DNA of 64,000 nucleotides. It comes from Nocardia acidivorans NBRC 108247 (lineage in GTDB: Bacteria > Actinomycetota > Actinomycetes > Mycobacteriales > Mycobacteriaceae). The position numbers were made by a program, and so were the translations under genes. Below are positions 17,203-26,740 of the stretch, piece after piece. The notes below the pieces were generated by a model, which was given only the letters and a program-made list of their open reading frames with translations, searched no databases and had not been told where the DNA came from. Positions within the stretch are counted from its first letter, which is position 1, and the number at the start of each line of letters is the position of its first letter. The stretch covers positions 1-64,000 of the forward strand of contig NZ_BDAW01000025.1 of the NCBI RefSeq assembly GCF_001625085.1, in the 5' to 3' direction.

Positions 17203-20200
17203 ACCGGCGGCAGGAAGCCCGCAGCCGTGAACTGTTCGAGGTAGCGGTTCAGGACCGTGCGATCGATGACCGGGCAGTGGATGTTCTGCTCGTGCAGTGC
17301 TTCTCGGGTGTGGCTGTCGTCCCATCGGGTGTGCCCGGCGAGGTCGCCGAAGGTGGAGGCCAGTACCGCCGCGCGGGCGAGGGAGTCGTCGCCCGCCGCG
17401 GAGCGGGCCGCGGATTCACGGTGCAGCTCGGCGAGTACGAAATCCATCGACCGCTCACGCACCGGGTAGCCCCGTTCGCGCAGGCATCGCAGGACCTCAC
17501 GCACCGCGATCGGGGTGTGGTTGACCTGGTGGTAGACGGTCTCGCGCCGCGGGCTCGAGGTGAGGGCGACGATGGCGCGCACGACGTAGTCGACGGGGAC
17601 CAGTGAGACCGTGGCCTCGCCCACCTCGGGTGCGACGCCCAGGATCGCGGCGGCGCGCACCATATTCCAGAAGGCGTCGTCGGGATTGTTGACGCCGGTG
17701 GTGGTGTCGCCGCAGATCGTGCCCGGACGGTGGATGGTCACCGGCACCCCGCGCGCACCGGCCTGCCGAATGAGTTCCTCGCCAACCCATTTCGAGGTGA
17801 GGTAGCCGTTGGACTGGAGTTGATCCGCGTGCAGACGGTCGTTCTCGGTGACGACCTCGGGGACCGGGCCCGCCGGGATGGCGGCTCCCAGGGTGGAGAT
17901 GAAGTGCACCTGCTTGACCCGTGCGGTGGTGGCCAATTCGAGCACCGCACGGGTGCCCTCGACATTGGCCGCGCGCAGGCGCTCATAGGGATCGACGTGA
18001 TTGACCTTGGCGGCATTGTGATAGATGATGTCGATCCGATCGGCGAGCAACTCGAATCGCGCGGAGTCCAGGCCCAGTCGCGGCGCGGCGAGATCGCCCC
18101 GCACGGCCGTCACCCGGTCGGCGACGCCGTCTGTGGGGAGTCCGAACCGGTTCAGTGCCACCAGGATTCGATCCAGTGGATCGTCGTGGGCACCCGCGCG
18201 CACCAGGCACCAGATCCGGGTCCGGGTGCGGGTCAGCAACTCGTGCAGCAGATGTGCGCCGAGGAATCCGGTCGCGCCGGTGAGCAGGACATCGTGTGCG
18301 GTGCGGCGGGCGAGCGCGCACCCCGCGATCGAGATCGCCGGGTCCAGGATCGCATCGGTCGCGGGCGTGAACGCCGGGACTGGCTGCCGGATGCCGCTCA
18401 CATAGGCGGCCAGACCCGCCACCGTCGGGGCGGCCAGGATCGCGGACATCGGCACATCGCAGTCGAGTCGATCCGAAAGTCGTTGGTGCAGGACGAATAT
18501 CAGCAGCGATGAGCCGCCGAGCTCGAAGAAGTCCGAGGCCGGGCCGACACCGGAGACATCGAGCACCTCGGCGAAGACCTCCGCGATCACGCTCTCCAGC
18601 GGCGTGCTCGGACGTGCGGCTTCCTCGCCGGCGAACACGGGTGCGGGCAGGGCGGCCCGATCGACCTTGCCGCTGGTGTTGACCGGTAGCGCATCGAGCA
18701 CCATGATCGCGGCCGGGACCATGTACCCCGGCAGCTGTCCGGAAACCCGGTGCCGCAGGTCCTTCGGCTGGACGGTACTTCCCGGACGCGGGACCACGTA
18801 GCCGATCAGGCGGTCCTCCTGGCCGGTCCGGCGCACGGTGACCACGGCCTGCGCCACGGCGGGATCGTCGAGCAGCGCCGATTCGATCTCGCCGAGTTCG
18901 ATGCGGTGCCCGCGCACCTTGACCTGGAAGTCGGTGCGGCCCAGGTATTCCAGGATCCCGTCGGGCCGGGAGCGGGCCAGGTCACCGCTGCGATACATCC
19001 GCGATCCGGGCGGTCCGAACGGGCTGGCCACGAATCGCGCCGCGGTGAGACCCGGTGCGCGGTGATAACCGCGGGCGAGCTGATCGCCCGCGAGCACGAG
19101 TTCCCCGGCGACGCCGGGGTAGAGGGGATGCAATCGGGAATCGAGCACCTCGCACTGTGAGTTCCATACGGGCACGCCGATCGGCATGCTCGATGCCCGC
19201 CGATCCGCTTCCGCGACAGGGTGTTCGGTAATGCTGACCGCGGCTTCGGTCGGACCGTACAGGTTGTGCAGCTCGGCCGGGCAGACCTCCGCGAACGCCT
19301 GGGCGGTCTCGGGCGCGAGCGCCTCGCCGATGACGAACACCGCCCGCAGGGTGTCGAGTTCGGCGGAGGTCGCGGATCGGGCCACCAGGGTGAGCATGGT
19401 CGGCACGAAATCGGTCAGGGTGACACGGTGATTCGCGATCGACCGGCAGATGGCATGCGGGTCCCGATGTTCGTCGGGTCCGGCCAGCACCAGGCGAGCG
19501 CCGGCTCCCAGCGGCAGGAAATATCCCCACAGCGAGACATCGAAGGTGGCGGCGGTCTTGTGCAGGTACGTGTCCCGGGGCCGCACGTCGTAGCGGGTGC
19601 GCATCCACGCGAGTTGGTTGACGATCGCGGTATGGGTGACGACCACCCCCTTGGGCTTGCCGGTCGATCCGGAGGTGTAGATGACATAGGCGGGATGATC
19701 GCCCCGCAGCGGTGTGGTGCGCTCGGTGTCGCGCACCGGTCCGGCGGGGTAGCCGCTCGTATCGAGGGTGTCGACGGTGTACGGATCGCCGAGCGTGAAG
19801 CCGTCCGCGGTGGTGGTCAGAACACAGTGCGCCGCAGCGGAATCCAGGATGTAGCCGATGCGCTCGGCGGGATGATCGGGGTCGATGGGCACCCAGGCCG
19901 CACCTGCCTCCGCGACCGCGTACAGCGTGATGACCTGCTCGATGGAACGCCGCATGGCCACCGCGACAAGGGATTCCGGGCCGATGCCCCGGGCGATCAA
20001 CCATCGTGCGCGCCGGGTCGCGCGATCGTGGAGCTCGGCGAAGGTGACCGATTCGTTCCCGCTCACGACCGCGACCGCGTTCGGATGTTCGGCCGCGTGG
20101 CGGGCGAACGCGGCGGTGAGATGCTCCCGCGCGATCGGCACATCGTCGCCGCGGAGAGCCTCGCGGTGGTCGGCGATCATGAGATCGCCGACCGGTACGC

Positions 20201-23200
20201 GCGGGGCGGCGAGGATCGATTCCAGCAGCCGGGTGTAGGCGTCGATGAATCCCTGTACCGTCGCTCGATCGAAAAGGTCTGTGCTGTAACCGAATCGCAG
20301 TGCGATGGGACCGAGTGCGCCCGCGGCGTCGCGGGTGTCGATCACGCCGATGTGCAGATCGGTCTTGACGGTGTCGGTCTCGATCTCGAACACCGACATA
20401 TCCGTCGCGGTCATCTCCAGATCGGCCGGGGTGAAATTCTGGAAGGCGAATCCGACCTGATACAGCGGATGCCGCCCGGGCGAGCGCACCGGATCGACCG
20501 CGTCCACCACGTGTTCGAACGGCACGTCGGCGTGCGCGAAATTGACCAGATCGCGATCTCGGGCGCGGGCCAGCAGCGCGTCGAAGTCCTCCGCCGCATC
20601 GACTCGGGTGCGAGAGACGGTGGTATTGACGAACATTCCGACCACGCCGTGCAGGGCCGGTTCGGCGCGATTGGTCATCGGCACACCGATTGCGATGTCC
20701 TCGGTACCCGACAGGCGGGCCAGCAGGACCGCGAGCGCGGTGCGCATCACCATGAACAGGCTCGCCTGGCGTGCTCGCGCGAACGACAGCAGCCGCTCGT
20801 GGGTGGCGGCGGGCAGCAGTTGATCGACCGTCGCGCCGCGCAGTGAGGCGATGGCGGGCCTGCGGCGGTCGGCGGGCAGATCGAGTTGGTCGGGCAGGCC
20901 GCGCAATTCGCCGGCCCAGTAGTGAAGCTGTTGTGCCAGCAGCGATTCGGGATCGTCCCGGGAGCCGAGCAGCTCGCGCTGCCAGAGCGCGTAATCGGCG
21001 TACTGCACCGCCACCGGCCGCCATGCCGGTGCGGTGCCGCCGCAGCGGGCGGCGTAGGCCAGGCCCATATCGTGGGCCAGCGGCGCCATCGACGAGCCGT
21101 CGGCGCAGATATGGTGCACCGCGCACACGAGCACCTCTTCGGTCGGCGTCCGCAGCAGACGCATCCGCAGCGGGACCTCGGCGGTGACATCGAAGCCCTC
21201 GCGAATCACCCGGTGCACCTGCGCGGAGAGGTCCGCCTCGGCGATATCCCGTACCGCGAAACCGTCCATGACCAGGTCCGCGTCCATGATCTGCTGATAC
21301 GGCCCGTCGGCATCGGCGGGATAGCGGGTGCGCAGCGCCTCGTGGCGGGTGACCACATCGCGCAGTGCCGAGCGCAACGCCTCGGCGTTCACACCCGCCA
21401 GGCGCAATGCGAAGCCGATATTATCCACCGCCGTGGTGGTGTCGAACTGATTGCGCAGCCAGAATCGAAGCTGATTCGGCGACAGCGGAATTCGCTGCGG
21501 GCGCAGTCCGGCCAGCAGCGCCGGGCGGGCGGAGTCGAACCGCTGGGAGCGGATGGCCTTGGTGAGCGTGGCGATGGTCGGATGGTCGAACAACAGCTGC
21601 GGTGGGATCCGGGCCTTCCAGATCTCGCTCAATCGCGCGGTCGCCTGGGTGGCCAGCAGCGAATTGCCGCCTGCCACGAAGAAATCGGTATCCGCGCCGA
21701 GCTGCTCGATGCCGAGTACCCGCGCGAAAACCTCGGCGACCAGGTCCTCTCCGACGCCGGTCACGCGCCGCGGACCCGAACGCCGCACCGGAAGGTGACG
21801 TAGTGCGGCGCGGTCGACCTTGCCCGACTCGGTGCGGGGGAACTCCTCGATCACGACGATGGAATTGGGGACCATATAGATCGGCAGATGCTCGGCCAGA
21901 CCTGTCAGCAGATCCGGCGCGTGCGGCTCCGCCCCGGCCTCCGGCAGTACGAAGGACACCAATTCGGCATCGCCGGAGGCGGTTTCGCGGTCGATGGTCA
22001 CCGCACCCGCCACACCGCCCAGCCGGGTGAGTGCGGCGTCGATCTCGCCGAGCTCGATGCGCAGGCCCCGGATATTGACCTGGTGGTCGATCCGGCCGAG
22101 ATATTCGAGTTCGCCGATGTCGTTGCGGCGCACCAGATCTCCCGTGCGATACATCCGCGTCCCCGGCGCTCCCTGCGGATCGGCCACGAAGCGGGCCGCG
22201 GTGAGTGCCGCAAGACCCGGATAGCCCCGTGCCAGCCCCGGTCCGGCGACATACAACTCGCCGACCGCGCCGGTGGCGGTCGGCCGCAATCGGGTATCGA
22301 GGATGCGGTGCCCGACGCCCAGCACCGGCCCGCCGATCGAGACGGGTGCTCCGGGGCGCAATGGACCGCTGAGGGTGGCCGCGACGGTGGTCTCGGTGGG
22401 ACCGTAGGCATTGTGCATCCGCCGTGCACCGGTCGCCCAACCGGTGATCAGCGCCGGGGGACACGCCTCACCACCCACCACGATCGTGGCGAGAGTATCG
22501 AGTCCGTCCGGTTGTACGGTCGCCAGCACCGAGGGGGTGAGGAAGGCATGGGAAACCCGGCGCCGGTGCAGGAATGCCGCCAGCTCACCGCCGCCGATGA
22601 TCGAGGGCGGCGCGATGACCATGGTGGCGGCCGAGCCGATCGCGAGCAGCAGTTCGAGCATGGAGGCGTCGAAACTCGGTGAGGCGAAGTGCAGGCAGCG
22701 GGACGCATCGGTGACCGCCAGCGTGGTGCGCAGGTCCGCGCACAGTGCGGCCAGACCGGCGTGGGTGACGGCCACCCCCTTGGGCAGGCCGGTGGATCCG
22801 GACGTGTAGGTCAGGTAGGCGATATTCGAAATACGCAGGGGCGCGGGCCGATCGAGATAGGAGATCGGACTCGACGGTTCCGCCGCGATATCGGCGACGA
22901 TCCCCGGATCGTCCACCACCAGCCACCGCACCGTATCGCCGAGCTCATCGCGATGGCGTCGATTCGTGATCCCGAGAACACACCCGCTGTCGTCGAGCAG
23001 GTGATCGATCCGCGCCCGCGGGTAGCCCGGATCCACCGGGACGAACGCCGCCCCGGTTTTGGCGACCGCCCACACGGCCGCGATCGAGTCCACCGACCGC
23101 GGCAGCGCCACCGCCACCCGATCCTCCGGCCCGACCCCGAGCCGAGAAAGCCCGCGCGCCAACTGATTGGTCCGAGCATCCAATGCCCGGTAGCTGACCT

Positions 23201-23345
23201 CGACCTCCTCGGCCACGATCGCGATCCCATCCGGATTCCGCTCGACCGCGGCGGCGAGCAGCGCCGCCAAACTCCGGCCCCCGGTTCCGCCGTCGCGCCG
23301 ACGTCGAGTCGAACGTGGAGTCGAACCTTGGGTGCCCTCGCGCAT
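17184..23345 (-). CDS. Dimodular NRPS with reductive release, A-T-C-A-T-R
   Basis: A 2053-residue synthetase. Domains: A1, about 25-515 (TSGSTGLPKG at 181-190; pocket start FDASMLELL); T1 with Ser562 (VAGGNSLLA); C, about 600-1040 (HHICADG, His pair 744-745); A2, about 1085-1565 (TSGSTGKPKG near 1224; pocket start FDVSLWGYF; GKVDRAAL); T2 with Ser1613 (ELGGSSLL); terminal thioester reductase, about 1675-2045 (TGATGFLG, and the Y-x3-K pair at Tyr1848 in YLTSKWVGEEL). There is no epimerisation domain. The protein starts with A, so it can initiate by itself and would make a dipeptidyl thioester released by NAD(P)H as an aldehyde or alcohol, which can cyclise to an imine or pyrazinone. Amino-acid identity is not called. 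Confidence 0.95.
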   Translation of the reverse strand: MREGTQGSTPRSTRRRRDGGTGGRSLAALLAAAVERNPDGIAIVAEEVEVSYRALDARTNQLARGLSRLGVGPEDRVAVALPRSVDSIAAVWAVAKTGAAFVPVDPGYPRARIDHLLDDSGCVLGITNRRHRDELGDTVRWLVVDDPGIVADIAAEPSSPISYLDRPAPLRISNIAYLTYTSGSTGLPKGVAVTHAGLAALCADLRTTLAVTDASRCLHFASPSFDASMLELLLAIGSAATMVIAPPSIIGGGELAAFLHRRRVSHAFLTPSVLATVQPDGLDTLATIVVGGEACPPALITGWATGARRMHNAYGPTETTVAATLSGPLRPGAPVSIGGPVLGVGHRILDTRLRPTATGAVGELYVAGPGLARGYPGLAALTAARFVADPQGAPGTRMYRTGDLVRRNDIGELEYLGRIDHQVNIRGLRIELGEIDAALTRLGGVAGAVTIDRETASGDAELVSFVLPEAGAEPHAPDLLTGLAEHLPIYMVPNSIVVIEEFPRTESGKVDRAALRHLPVRRSGPRRVTGVGEDLVAEVFARVLGIEQLGADTDFFVAGGNSLLATQATARLSEIWKARIPPQLLFDHPTIATLTKAIRSQRFDSARPALLAGLRPQRIPLSPNQLRFWLRNQFDTTTAVDNIGFALRLAGVNAEALRSALRDVVTRHEALRTRYPADADGPYQQIMDADLVMDGFAVRDIAEADLSAQVHRVIREGFDVTAEVPLRMRLLRTPTEEVLVCAVHHICADGSSMAPLAHDMGLAYAARCGGTAPAWRPVAVQYADYALWQRELLGSRDDPESLLAQQLHYWAGELRGLPDQLDLPADRRRPAIASLRGATVDQLLPAATHERLLSFARARQASLFMVMRTALAVLLARLSGTEDIAIGVPMTNRAEPALHGVVGMFVNTTVSRTRVDAAEDFDALLARARDRDLVNFAHADVPFEHVVDAVDPVRSPGRHPLYQVGFAFQNFTPADLEMTATDMSVFEIETDTVKTDLHIGVIDTRDAAGALGPIALRFGYSTDLFDRATVQGFIDAYTRLLESILAAPRVPVGDLMIADHREALRGDDVPIAREHLTAAFARHAAEHPNAVAVVSGNESVTFAELHDRATRRARWLIARGIGPESLVAVAMRRSIEQVITLYAVAEAGAAWVPIDPDHPAERIGYILDSAAAHCVLTTTADGFTLGDPYTVDTLDTSGYPAGPVRDTERTTPLRGDHPAYVIYTSGSTGKPKGVVVTHTAIVNQLAWMRTRYDVRPRDTYLHKTAATFDVSLWGYFLPLGAGARLVLAGPDEHRDPHAICRSIANHRVTLTDFVPTMLTLVARSATSAELDTLRAVFVIGEALAPETAQAFAEVCPAELHNLYGPTEAAVSITEHPVAEADRRASSMPIGVPVWNSQCEVLDSRLHPLYPGVAGELVLAGDQLARGYHRAPGLTAARFVASPFGPPGSRMYRSGDLARSRPDGILEYLGRTDFQVKVRGHRIELGEIESALLDDPAVAQAVVTVRRTGQEDRLIGYVVPRPGSTVQPKDLRHRVSGQLPGYMVPAAIMVLDALPVNTSGKVDRAALPAPVFAGEEAARPSTPLESVIAEVFAEVLDVSGVGPASDFFELGGSSLLIFVLHQRLSDRLDCDVPMSAILAAPTVAGLAAYVSGIRQPVPAFTPATDAILDPAISIAGCALARRTAHDVLLTGATGFLGAHLLHELLTRTRTRIWCLVRAGAHDDPLDRILVALNRFGLPTDGVADRVTAVRGDLAAPRLGLDSARFELLADRIDIIYHNAAKVNHVDPYERLRAANVEGTRAVLELATTARVKQVHFISTLGAAIPAGPVPEVVTENDRLHADQLQSNGYLTSKWVGEELIRQAGARGVPVTIHRPGTICGDTTTGVNNPDDAFWNMVRAAAILGVAPEVGEATVSLVPVDYVVRAIVALTSSPRRETVYHQVNHTPIAVREVLRCLRERGYPVRERSMDFVLAELHRESAARSAAGDDSLARAAVLASTFGDLAGHTRWDDSHTREALHEQNIHCPVIDRTVLNRYLEQFTAAGFLPPVAVGAH

Positions 23346-23471
23346 AGGTGTCCTGCCGTCTTGGATCGGATGCCCGCTCGATGCTACGACCGATCCGCAC
23401 CCCTTGCCACAGCAGAGAAATGGGCGACCGCCGGCCCCAGCCCCGAGCTGCGGGGCGGGACCGGAGTTGCG

Positions 23472-24128
23472 TTACGACGGCAGCGAATTGAAGAGTTTGG
23501 CCCCGATTTTGTTGGAGTCGGCGCAGGGATCGGTTTGAGACTTGGTGTGGCGCACGGTGAATTCGATGCTGCCGAACGAGGCGGCGGTGCCGATGTAGCA
23601 GCCCAGGTTGTTGGTGTCCTGGACCGAGCGGTAGAGCGAGAGCGGGCGGCCGTAGAACTCGGTGTTACGGATGTCCTTGACGGTGCCGGGCCGCATGAGG
23701 TCGGCGAGGGGGCGCTCGGAGGCGCCGATGAGCAGTTCGAAGGATTGGTCGGCGGACTGCCAGTGGCAGATCTGGGTGGGCGGGGTGCCGGGCACGCGGG
23801 TCTTGCTGGCGGCACTCAAGCCCGCCGCGGTGAGATCGGAGGCGGCCAGCGAGCAGGGATCCCAGAGTGCGGCGGCGGCGGCGCTCGTGGTCGTCGGATC
23901 CTGTGCCGCGGTGGTCGTTTCGGTGACGGTGTTGTCGACCGGGCTGGGCGTCGGTGCGGACGAGCCACCGTCCGCCTTCGCCGGGCTGGTGACGGCCGCG
24001 CTCGCGGCTACCGTTGTGCCGCTGGACTTTTGCGAGCCGCTCGTGGAGTCGGTCCCACACCCGGCGAGCACCAGTACCGTGCCGCAGGTGATTGCCGCGA
24101 GGCACTTCCCGATTACCTTGCTTGTCAT
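23472..24128 (-). CDS. DUF3558 family lipoprotein
   Basis: A 218-residue exported lipoprotein. The lipobox is LAGC, with Cys24. A Thr/Ser/Ala-rich linker of about 65 residues leads into the DUF3558 domain, which begins LWDPCSLAASDLTAAGL and continues QICHWQS, NLGCYIG and DPCADSNKIG. The four conserved Cys probably form disulfides. Related actinobacterial proteins sit at the cell surface, and function is unknown. It is divergent from the LLM oxidoreductase and 126 bases upstream of the NRPS start on the same strand, without evidence of a shared role. Confidence 0.88.
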   Translation of the reverse strand: MTSKVIGKCLAAITCGTVLVLAGCGTDSTSGSQKSSGTTVAASAAVTSPAKADGGSSAPTPSPVDNTVTETTTAAQDPTTTSAAAAALWDPCSLAASDLTAAGLSAASKTRVPGTPPTQICHWQSADQSFELLIGASERPLADLMRPGTVKDIRNTEFYGRPLSLYRSVQDTNNLGCYIGTAASFGSIEFTVRHTKSQTDPCADSNKIGAKLFNSLPS

Positions 24129-24498
24129 CTCGATATTCCCCTGTCGTCAGGTAGTGCGCGGTGTGCGACGGTCGAGGCATGGCCTCCGTCGGTTGTCCGT
24201 CCTGCCAAGGCGGACAACGACCCGTAGCCGACAGTTGAATCGTCGGATGATCTCCTGATTCCGTTAGCCCAACTCACGGCCCCCAAAAACAGGGGCACGC
24301 CGCTGTCCACCGAGCCTCCAAAACTCCATTGTTTCCACACCGCCGGCACCACCGCTCCGGCCCGTGCGACTCAGCTCACACCACGGCCCCGGCGGGCGCG
24401 ATCGGCGTCATGCCGACCATGCATGGATCGCTTTGTGCATGTGCACGAACGCGCGGCGATTCTCCGCCGCGGAATCAATGCGCGGCCGATGCGTTGCC
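24129..24498. other. Divergent intergenic region, no gene seen
   Basis: This 370-base region separates the DUF3558 lipoprotein gene from the LLM oxidoreductase gene. No convincing reading frame was found. A stem-loop or operator-like inverted repeat with arms TTGTCCG and CGGACAA lies at 24193-24217, about 65 bases upstream of the lipoprotein start. The region probably carries both promoters. Confidence 0.5.
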
Positions 24499-25518
24499 AT
24501 GCACATGACCTCCGCACTGCGGGCGACCCGCTTCTCCATTCTCGACCGTTCACGCGTGCGGGAGGGTCAATCCCACCCCGAGGCGCTGCGCGAGACCGTC
24601 GAATTCGGCAGGCTGGCCGAGCAATGGGGTTACCACCGGTTCTGGGTTTCCGAGCATCACAGTGTGCCGGGGGTGGCGGGTTCCGCGCCCACCGTACTCG
24701 CCGCGGCGATCGCGGGCGCTACCAAGCGGATTCGGGTCGGAACGGGCGGGGTCATGCTGCCCAATCATCAACCGCTGGTGGTGGCCGAGCAGTTCGGGAC
24801 GCTCGAGGCGCTGTATCCGGGGCGGATCGATATGGGTCTGGGGCGATCGGTGGGATTCACCGACGGGGTGCGCCGCGCGCTCGGGCACAGTAAGGATGAC
24901 GCCGAGGATTTCGACGCGCAATTGACCGAGCTGCTCGAATACTTCACGCGCGGTCGAAATGGTGTGCACGCCTGGCCCGCCGAGGGATTGCGGGTTCCGG
25001 CATATCTGCTGGCGACGGGATCCGGGGCGCAGCGCGCCGCGCGATTCGGGCTGCCGCTGGTCATTGCCGCGGTGTCCGGTGAGGATGCCATGGTGGAGGC
25101 AATCGAGAACTACCGCAGGGACTTCCGGGCGACCGAATGGGGCAGTGTGCCGTACGTGATGGTGTCGGCCTCGGTGGTCATTGCCGATAGCGTCGAGCAA
25201 GCCCATCGTTTGCTGCTGCCCGAGGCGTGGTCCGCCGCCTGGTCCCGCACCCGCGGTGAGTTTCCGGTGCTGATGTCACCCGAGCGGATCGAGCGCGAGC
25301 CCATGACCGAGCGTCAGCGCCACCTCTTCGAGGATTCGCTGCGCGGGCATATCCACGGCCCCGAATCCCTGGTTATCCCGGCGCTGGAAAGCCTGGTCAC
25401 CCGTACCGGTGCGGATGAAATCCTGGTCCACACCAGCACTTTCGACCGCACCGCGCGGCTCGAGTCGCATCGGCGACTGGCCGCGGCGGCGTGGGCGGAC
25501 GCGCCCGCCCGGGTCTGA
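24499..25518 (+). CDS. LLM-class flavin-dependent oxidoreductase (MsnO8-type)
   Basis: A 339-residue luciferase-like monooxygenase. The frame is open upstream, but a start at 24499 or 24505 (MHMTSALRATRFSIL) fits the usual family N-terminus. Features are a TIM-barrel beginning FSILDRS, then FGRLAEQWGYHRFWVSEHH, the GGVMLPNHQPLVVAEQF block that lines the FMN site, RIDMGLGRS, and a C-terminal DEILVHTSTFDR. Such enzymes use FMNH2 supplied by a partner reductase. The substrate is unknown and no flavin reductase gene is adjacent. Its stop lies 7 bases from the stop of the convergent TerD gene. Confidence 0.88.
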   Translation: MHMTSALRATRFSILDRSRVREGQSHPEALRETVEFGRLAEQWGYHRFWVSEHHSVPGVAGSAPTVLAAAIAGATKRIRVGTGGVMLPNHQPLVVAEQFGTLEALYPGRIDMGLGRSVGFTDGVRRALGHSKDDAEDFDAQLTELLEYFTRGRNGVHAWPAEGLRVPAYLLATGSGAQRAARFGLPLVIAAVSGEDAMVEAIENYRRDFRATEWGSVPYVMVSASVVIADSVEQAHRLLLPEAWSAAWSRTRGEFPVLMSPERIEREPMTERQRHLFEDSLRGHIHGPESLVIPALESLVTRTGADEILVHTSTFDRTARLESHRRLAAAAWADAPARV

Positions 25519-25530
25519 TCGGATATCAGA
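25514..25530. terminator. Short hairpin between convergent gene ends
   Basis: Six-base arms TCTGAT and ATCAGA with a five-base loop lie across the junction of the LLM oxidoreductase and terD stops. There is no T-tract on either side. It may help transcription end in both directions, but it is short and could be chance. Confidence 0.3.
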
Positions 25531-26101
25531 TGGTGACGCCGAAATCCTGGGCGATGCCCGCCAATCCGGAGGTGTAGCCCTGGCCGGTGGCGCGGAACTT
25601 CCACTCCGCCCCATTGCGGTACAGCTCGCCGAAGACCATGGCGGTCTCGGTGGAGGCGTCCTCGGAGAGGTCGTAGCGGGCCAGCTCGGTGCCGTTGGAG
25701 CGGTCGACGACGCGAATGTAGGCGTTGCGGACCTGGCCGAAACTCTGTGCGCGGGTGTCGGCTTCGTAGATCGAGACCGGGAAGACGATGCTGTCGATGG
25801 TGGCCGGGGTGTTCACCAGGTCGACATTGATGACCTCGTCATCGCCTTCGCCCTCACCGGTCTTGTTGTCACCGGTGTGCTCGATGGTGCCCTCGGGCGA
25901 CTTGAGGTTGTTGAAGAAGACGAAGTGCCCGTTGGACACGACCTTCTTCTCCGGCCCGAGCGCGATGGCGCTGGCGTCCAGGTCGAAATCGGTCCCCGTC
26001 GTGGTCCGCAGATCCCAACCCAGTCCCACGGCCACTGCCGTCAGGTTCGGAGCCTGCTTGGTCAGCGAGACATTGCCACCCTTGGTGAGACTGACACCCA
26101 T
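25526..26101 (-). CDS. TerD family stress protein
   Basis: A 191-residue protein. The start at 26101 is supported by AGGAGAAG 5 bases upstream and by the family start MGVSLTKGGNVSLTK. Typical TerD/CABP features: VGLGWDLRTTTGTDFDLDAS with the calcium-binding acidic residues, GDNKTGEGEGDDEVINVDL, and the C-terminal ELYRNGAEWKFRATGQGY. TerD proteins bind Ca2+ and are linked to tellurite, oxidative or surface stress. No other ter genes are nearby, as is common for the housekeeping copies in actinomycetes. Confidence 0.95.
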   Translation of the reverse strand: MGVSLTKGGNVSLTKQAPNLTAVAVGLGWDLRTTTGTDFDLDASAIALGPEKKVVSNGHFVFFNNLKSPEGTIEHTGDNKTGEGEGDDEVINVDLVNTPATIDSIVFPVSIYEADTRAQSFGQVRNAYIRVVDRSNGTELARYDLSEDASTETAMVFGELYRNGAEWKFRATGQGYTSGLAGIAQDFGVTI

Positions 26102-26361
26102 ACCGACTTCTCCTAACGATCTGAACGGTGACCGGTCGGCCACCGAATACTCGGAGTTCCGCTCCGCAACCGCTCAACGACGCTGCCCCCGCGAAGGTTC
26201 CGAGCCTTCCCTCGAACCGTAACCCAGGCCACCCTGACCTGGGGGATGGTTTCGCCCCCTGCGATCCCGCGGTCGCCGCCGAACAATTGCTCGCCCTGCT
26301 CAATGCCGTGGTCGCAGAGAAGGTTCCGGGCCGGCCGGAGGTATCATGCCGGCATTGCCGC

Positions 26362-26730
26362 TTAGCGGCGGAGGGCGGCGTCGAGGGCGAGGGTGTCCGC
26401 CAGGACCAGGTCGTCGGTGAGGCGGCCCCAGCGCGGGGTGAGCCATGGATTGCGGTGTGGCGGCAGGGAGTTCCGTCGGCGAGGGTGCCGGTGACGCGAA
26501 GTTGTACGGCCACGGTCGTTTTCACGGCCATCCGTTGGCGACGACGTCCGTCAGTTCGAGGCGGACGCCCGGAGGTGCTGTTCGAAGGTGTCGAACCACT
26601 GTCGGAAGGCTTCTCGGCCGTGATGAGCAGCATGCGAAAGTGACTGCCGCCGAACTGAAGTCGATCTCCGACGTGGCTGCCGACATCTTCCTCGCCGCTG
26701 CCAACCGCGACGCTGGCGATAGACGCGGCA
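26362..26730 (-). pseudogene. NTF2/SnoaL-like protein gene broken by several single-base frameshifts
   Basis: Fragments of one protein appear in order on the minus strand but in changing frames: DRLQFGGSHF, then AAHHGREAFRQWFDTFEQHL, then GVRLELTDVVANGWP, then KTTVAVQLRVTGTLADGTP, then WLTPRWGRLTDDLVLADTL with a stop at 26362. Together they read as a normal NTF2/SnoaL-like fold of about 110-120 residues. Each junction can be repaired by adding one base: after the first piece, at the CTCCGG, at the TGGCCGTG and at ATCCATGG. So there are at least four single-base deletions. The start is unclear. The 260 bases downstream (26102-26361) hold no intact gene, only one plausible fragment with AAEQLLALLNAVVAEK. 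Confidence 0.65.
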
Positions 26731-26740
26731 CCGCGAACTC

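Noticed and set aside
26128..26361. Plus-strand fragment with AAEQLLALLNAVVAEK, similar to a regulator C-terminus
   Set aside because: Too short and without start, motif or supporting neighbour. Mentioned only in the pseudogene entry.
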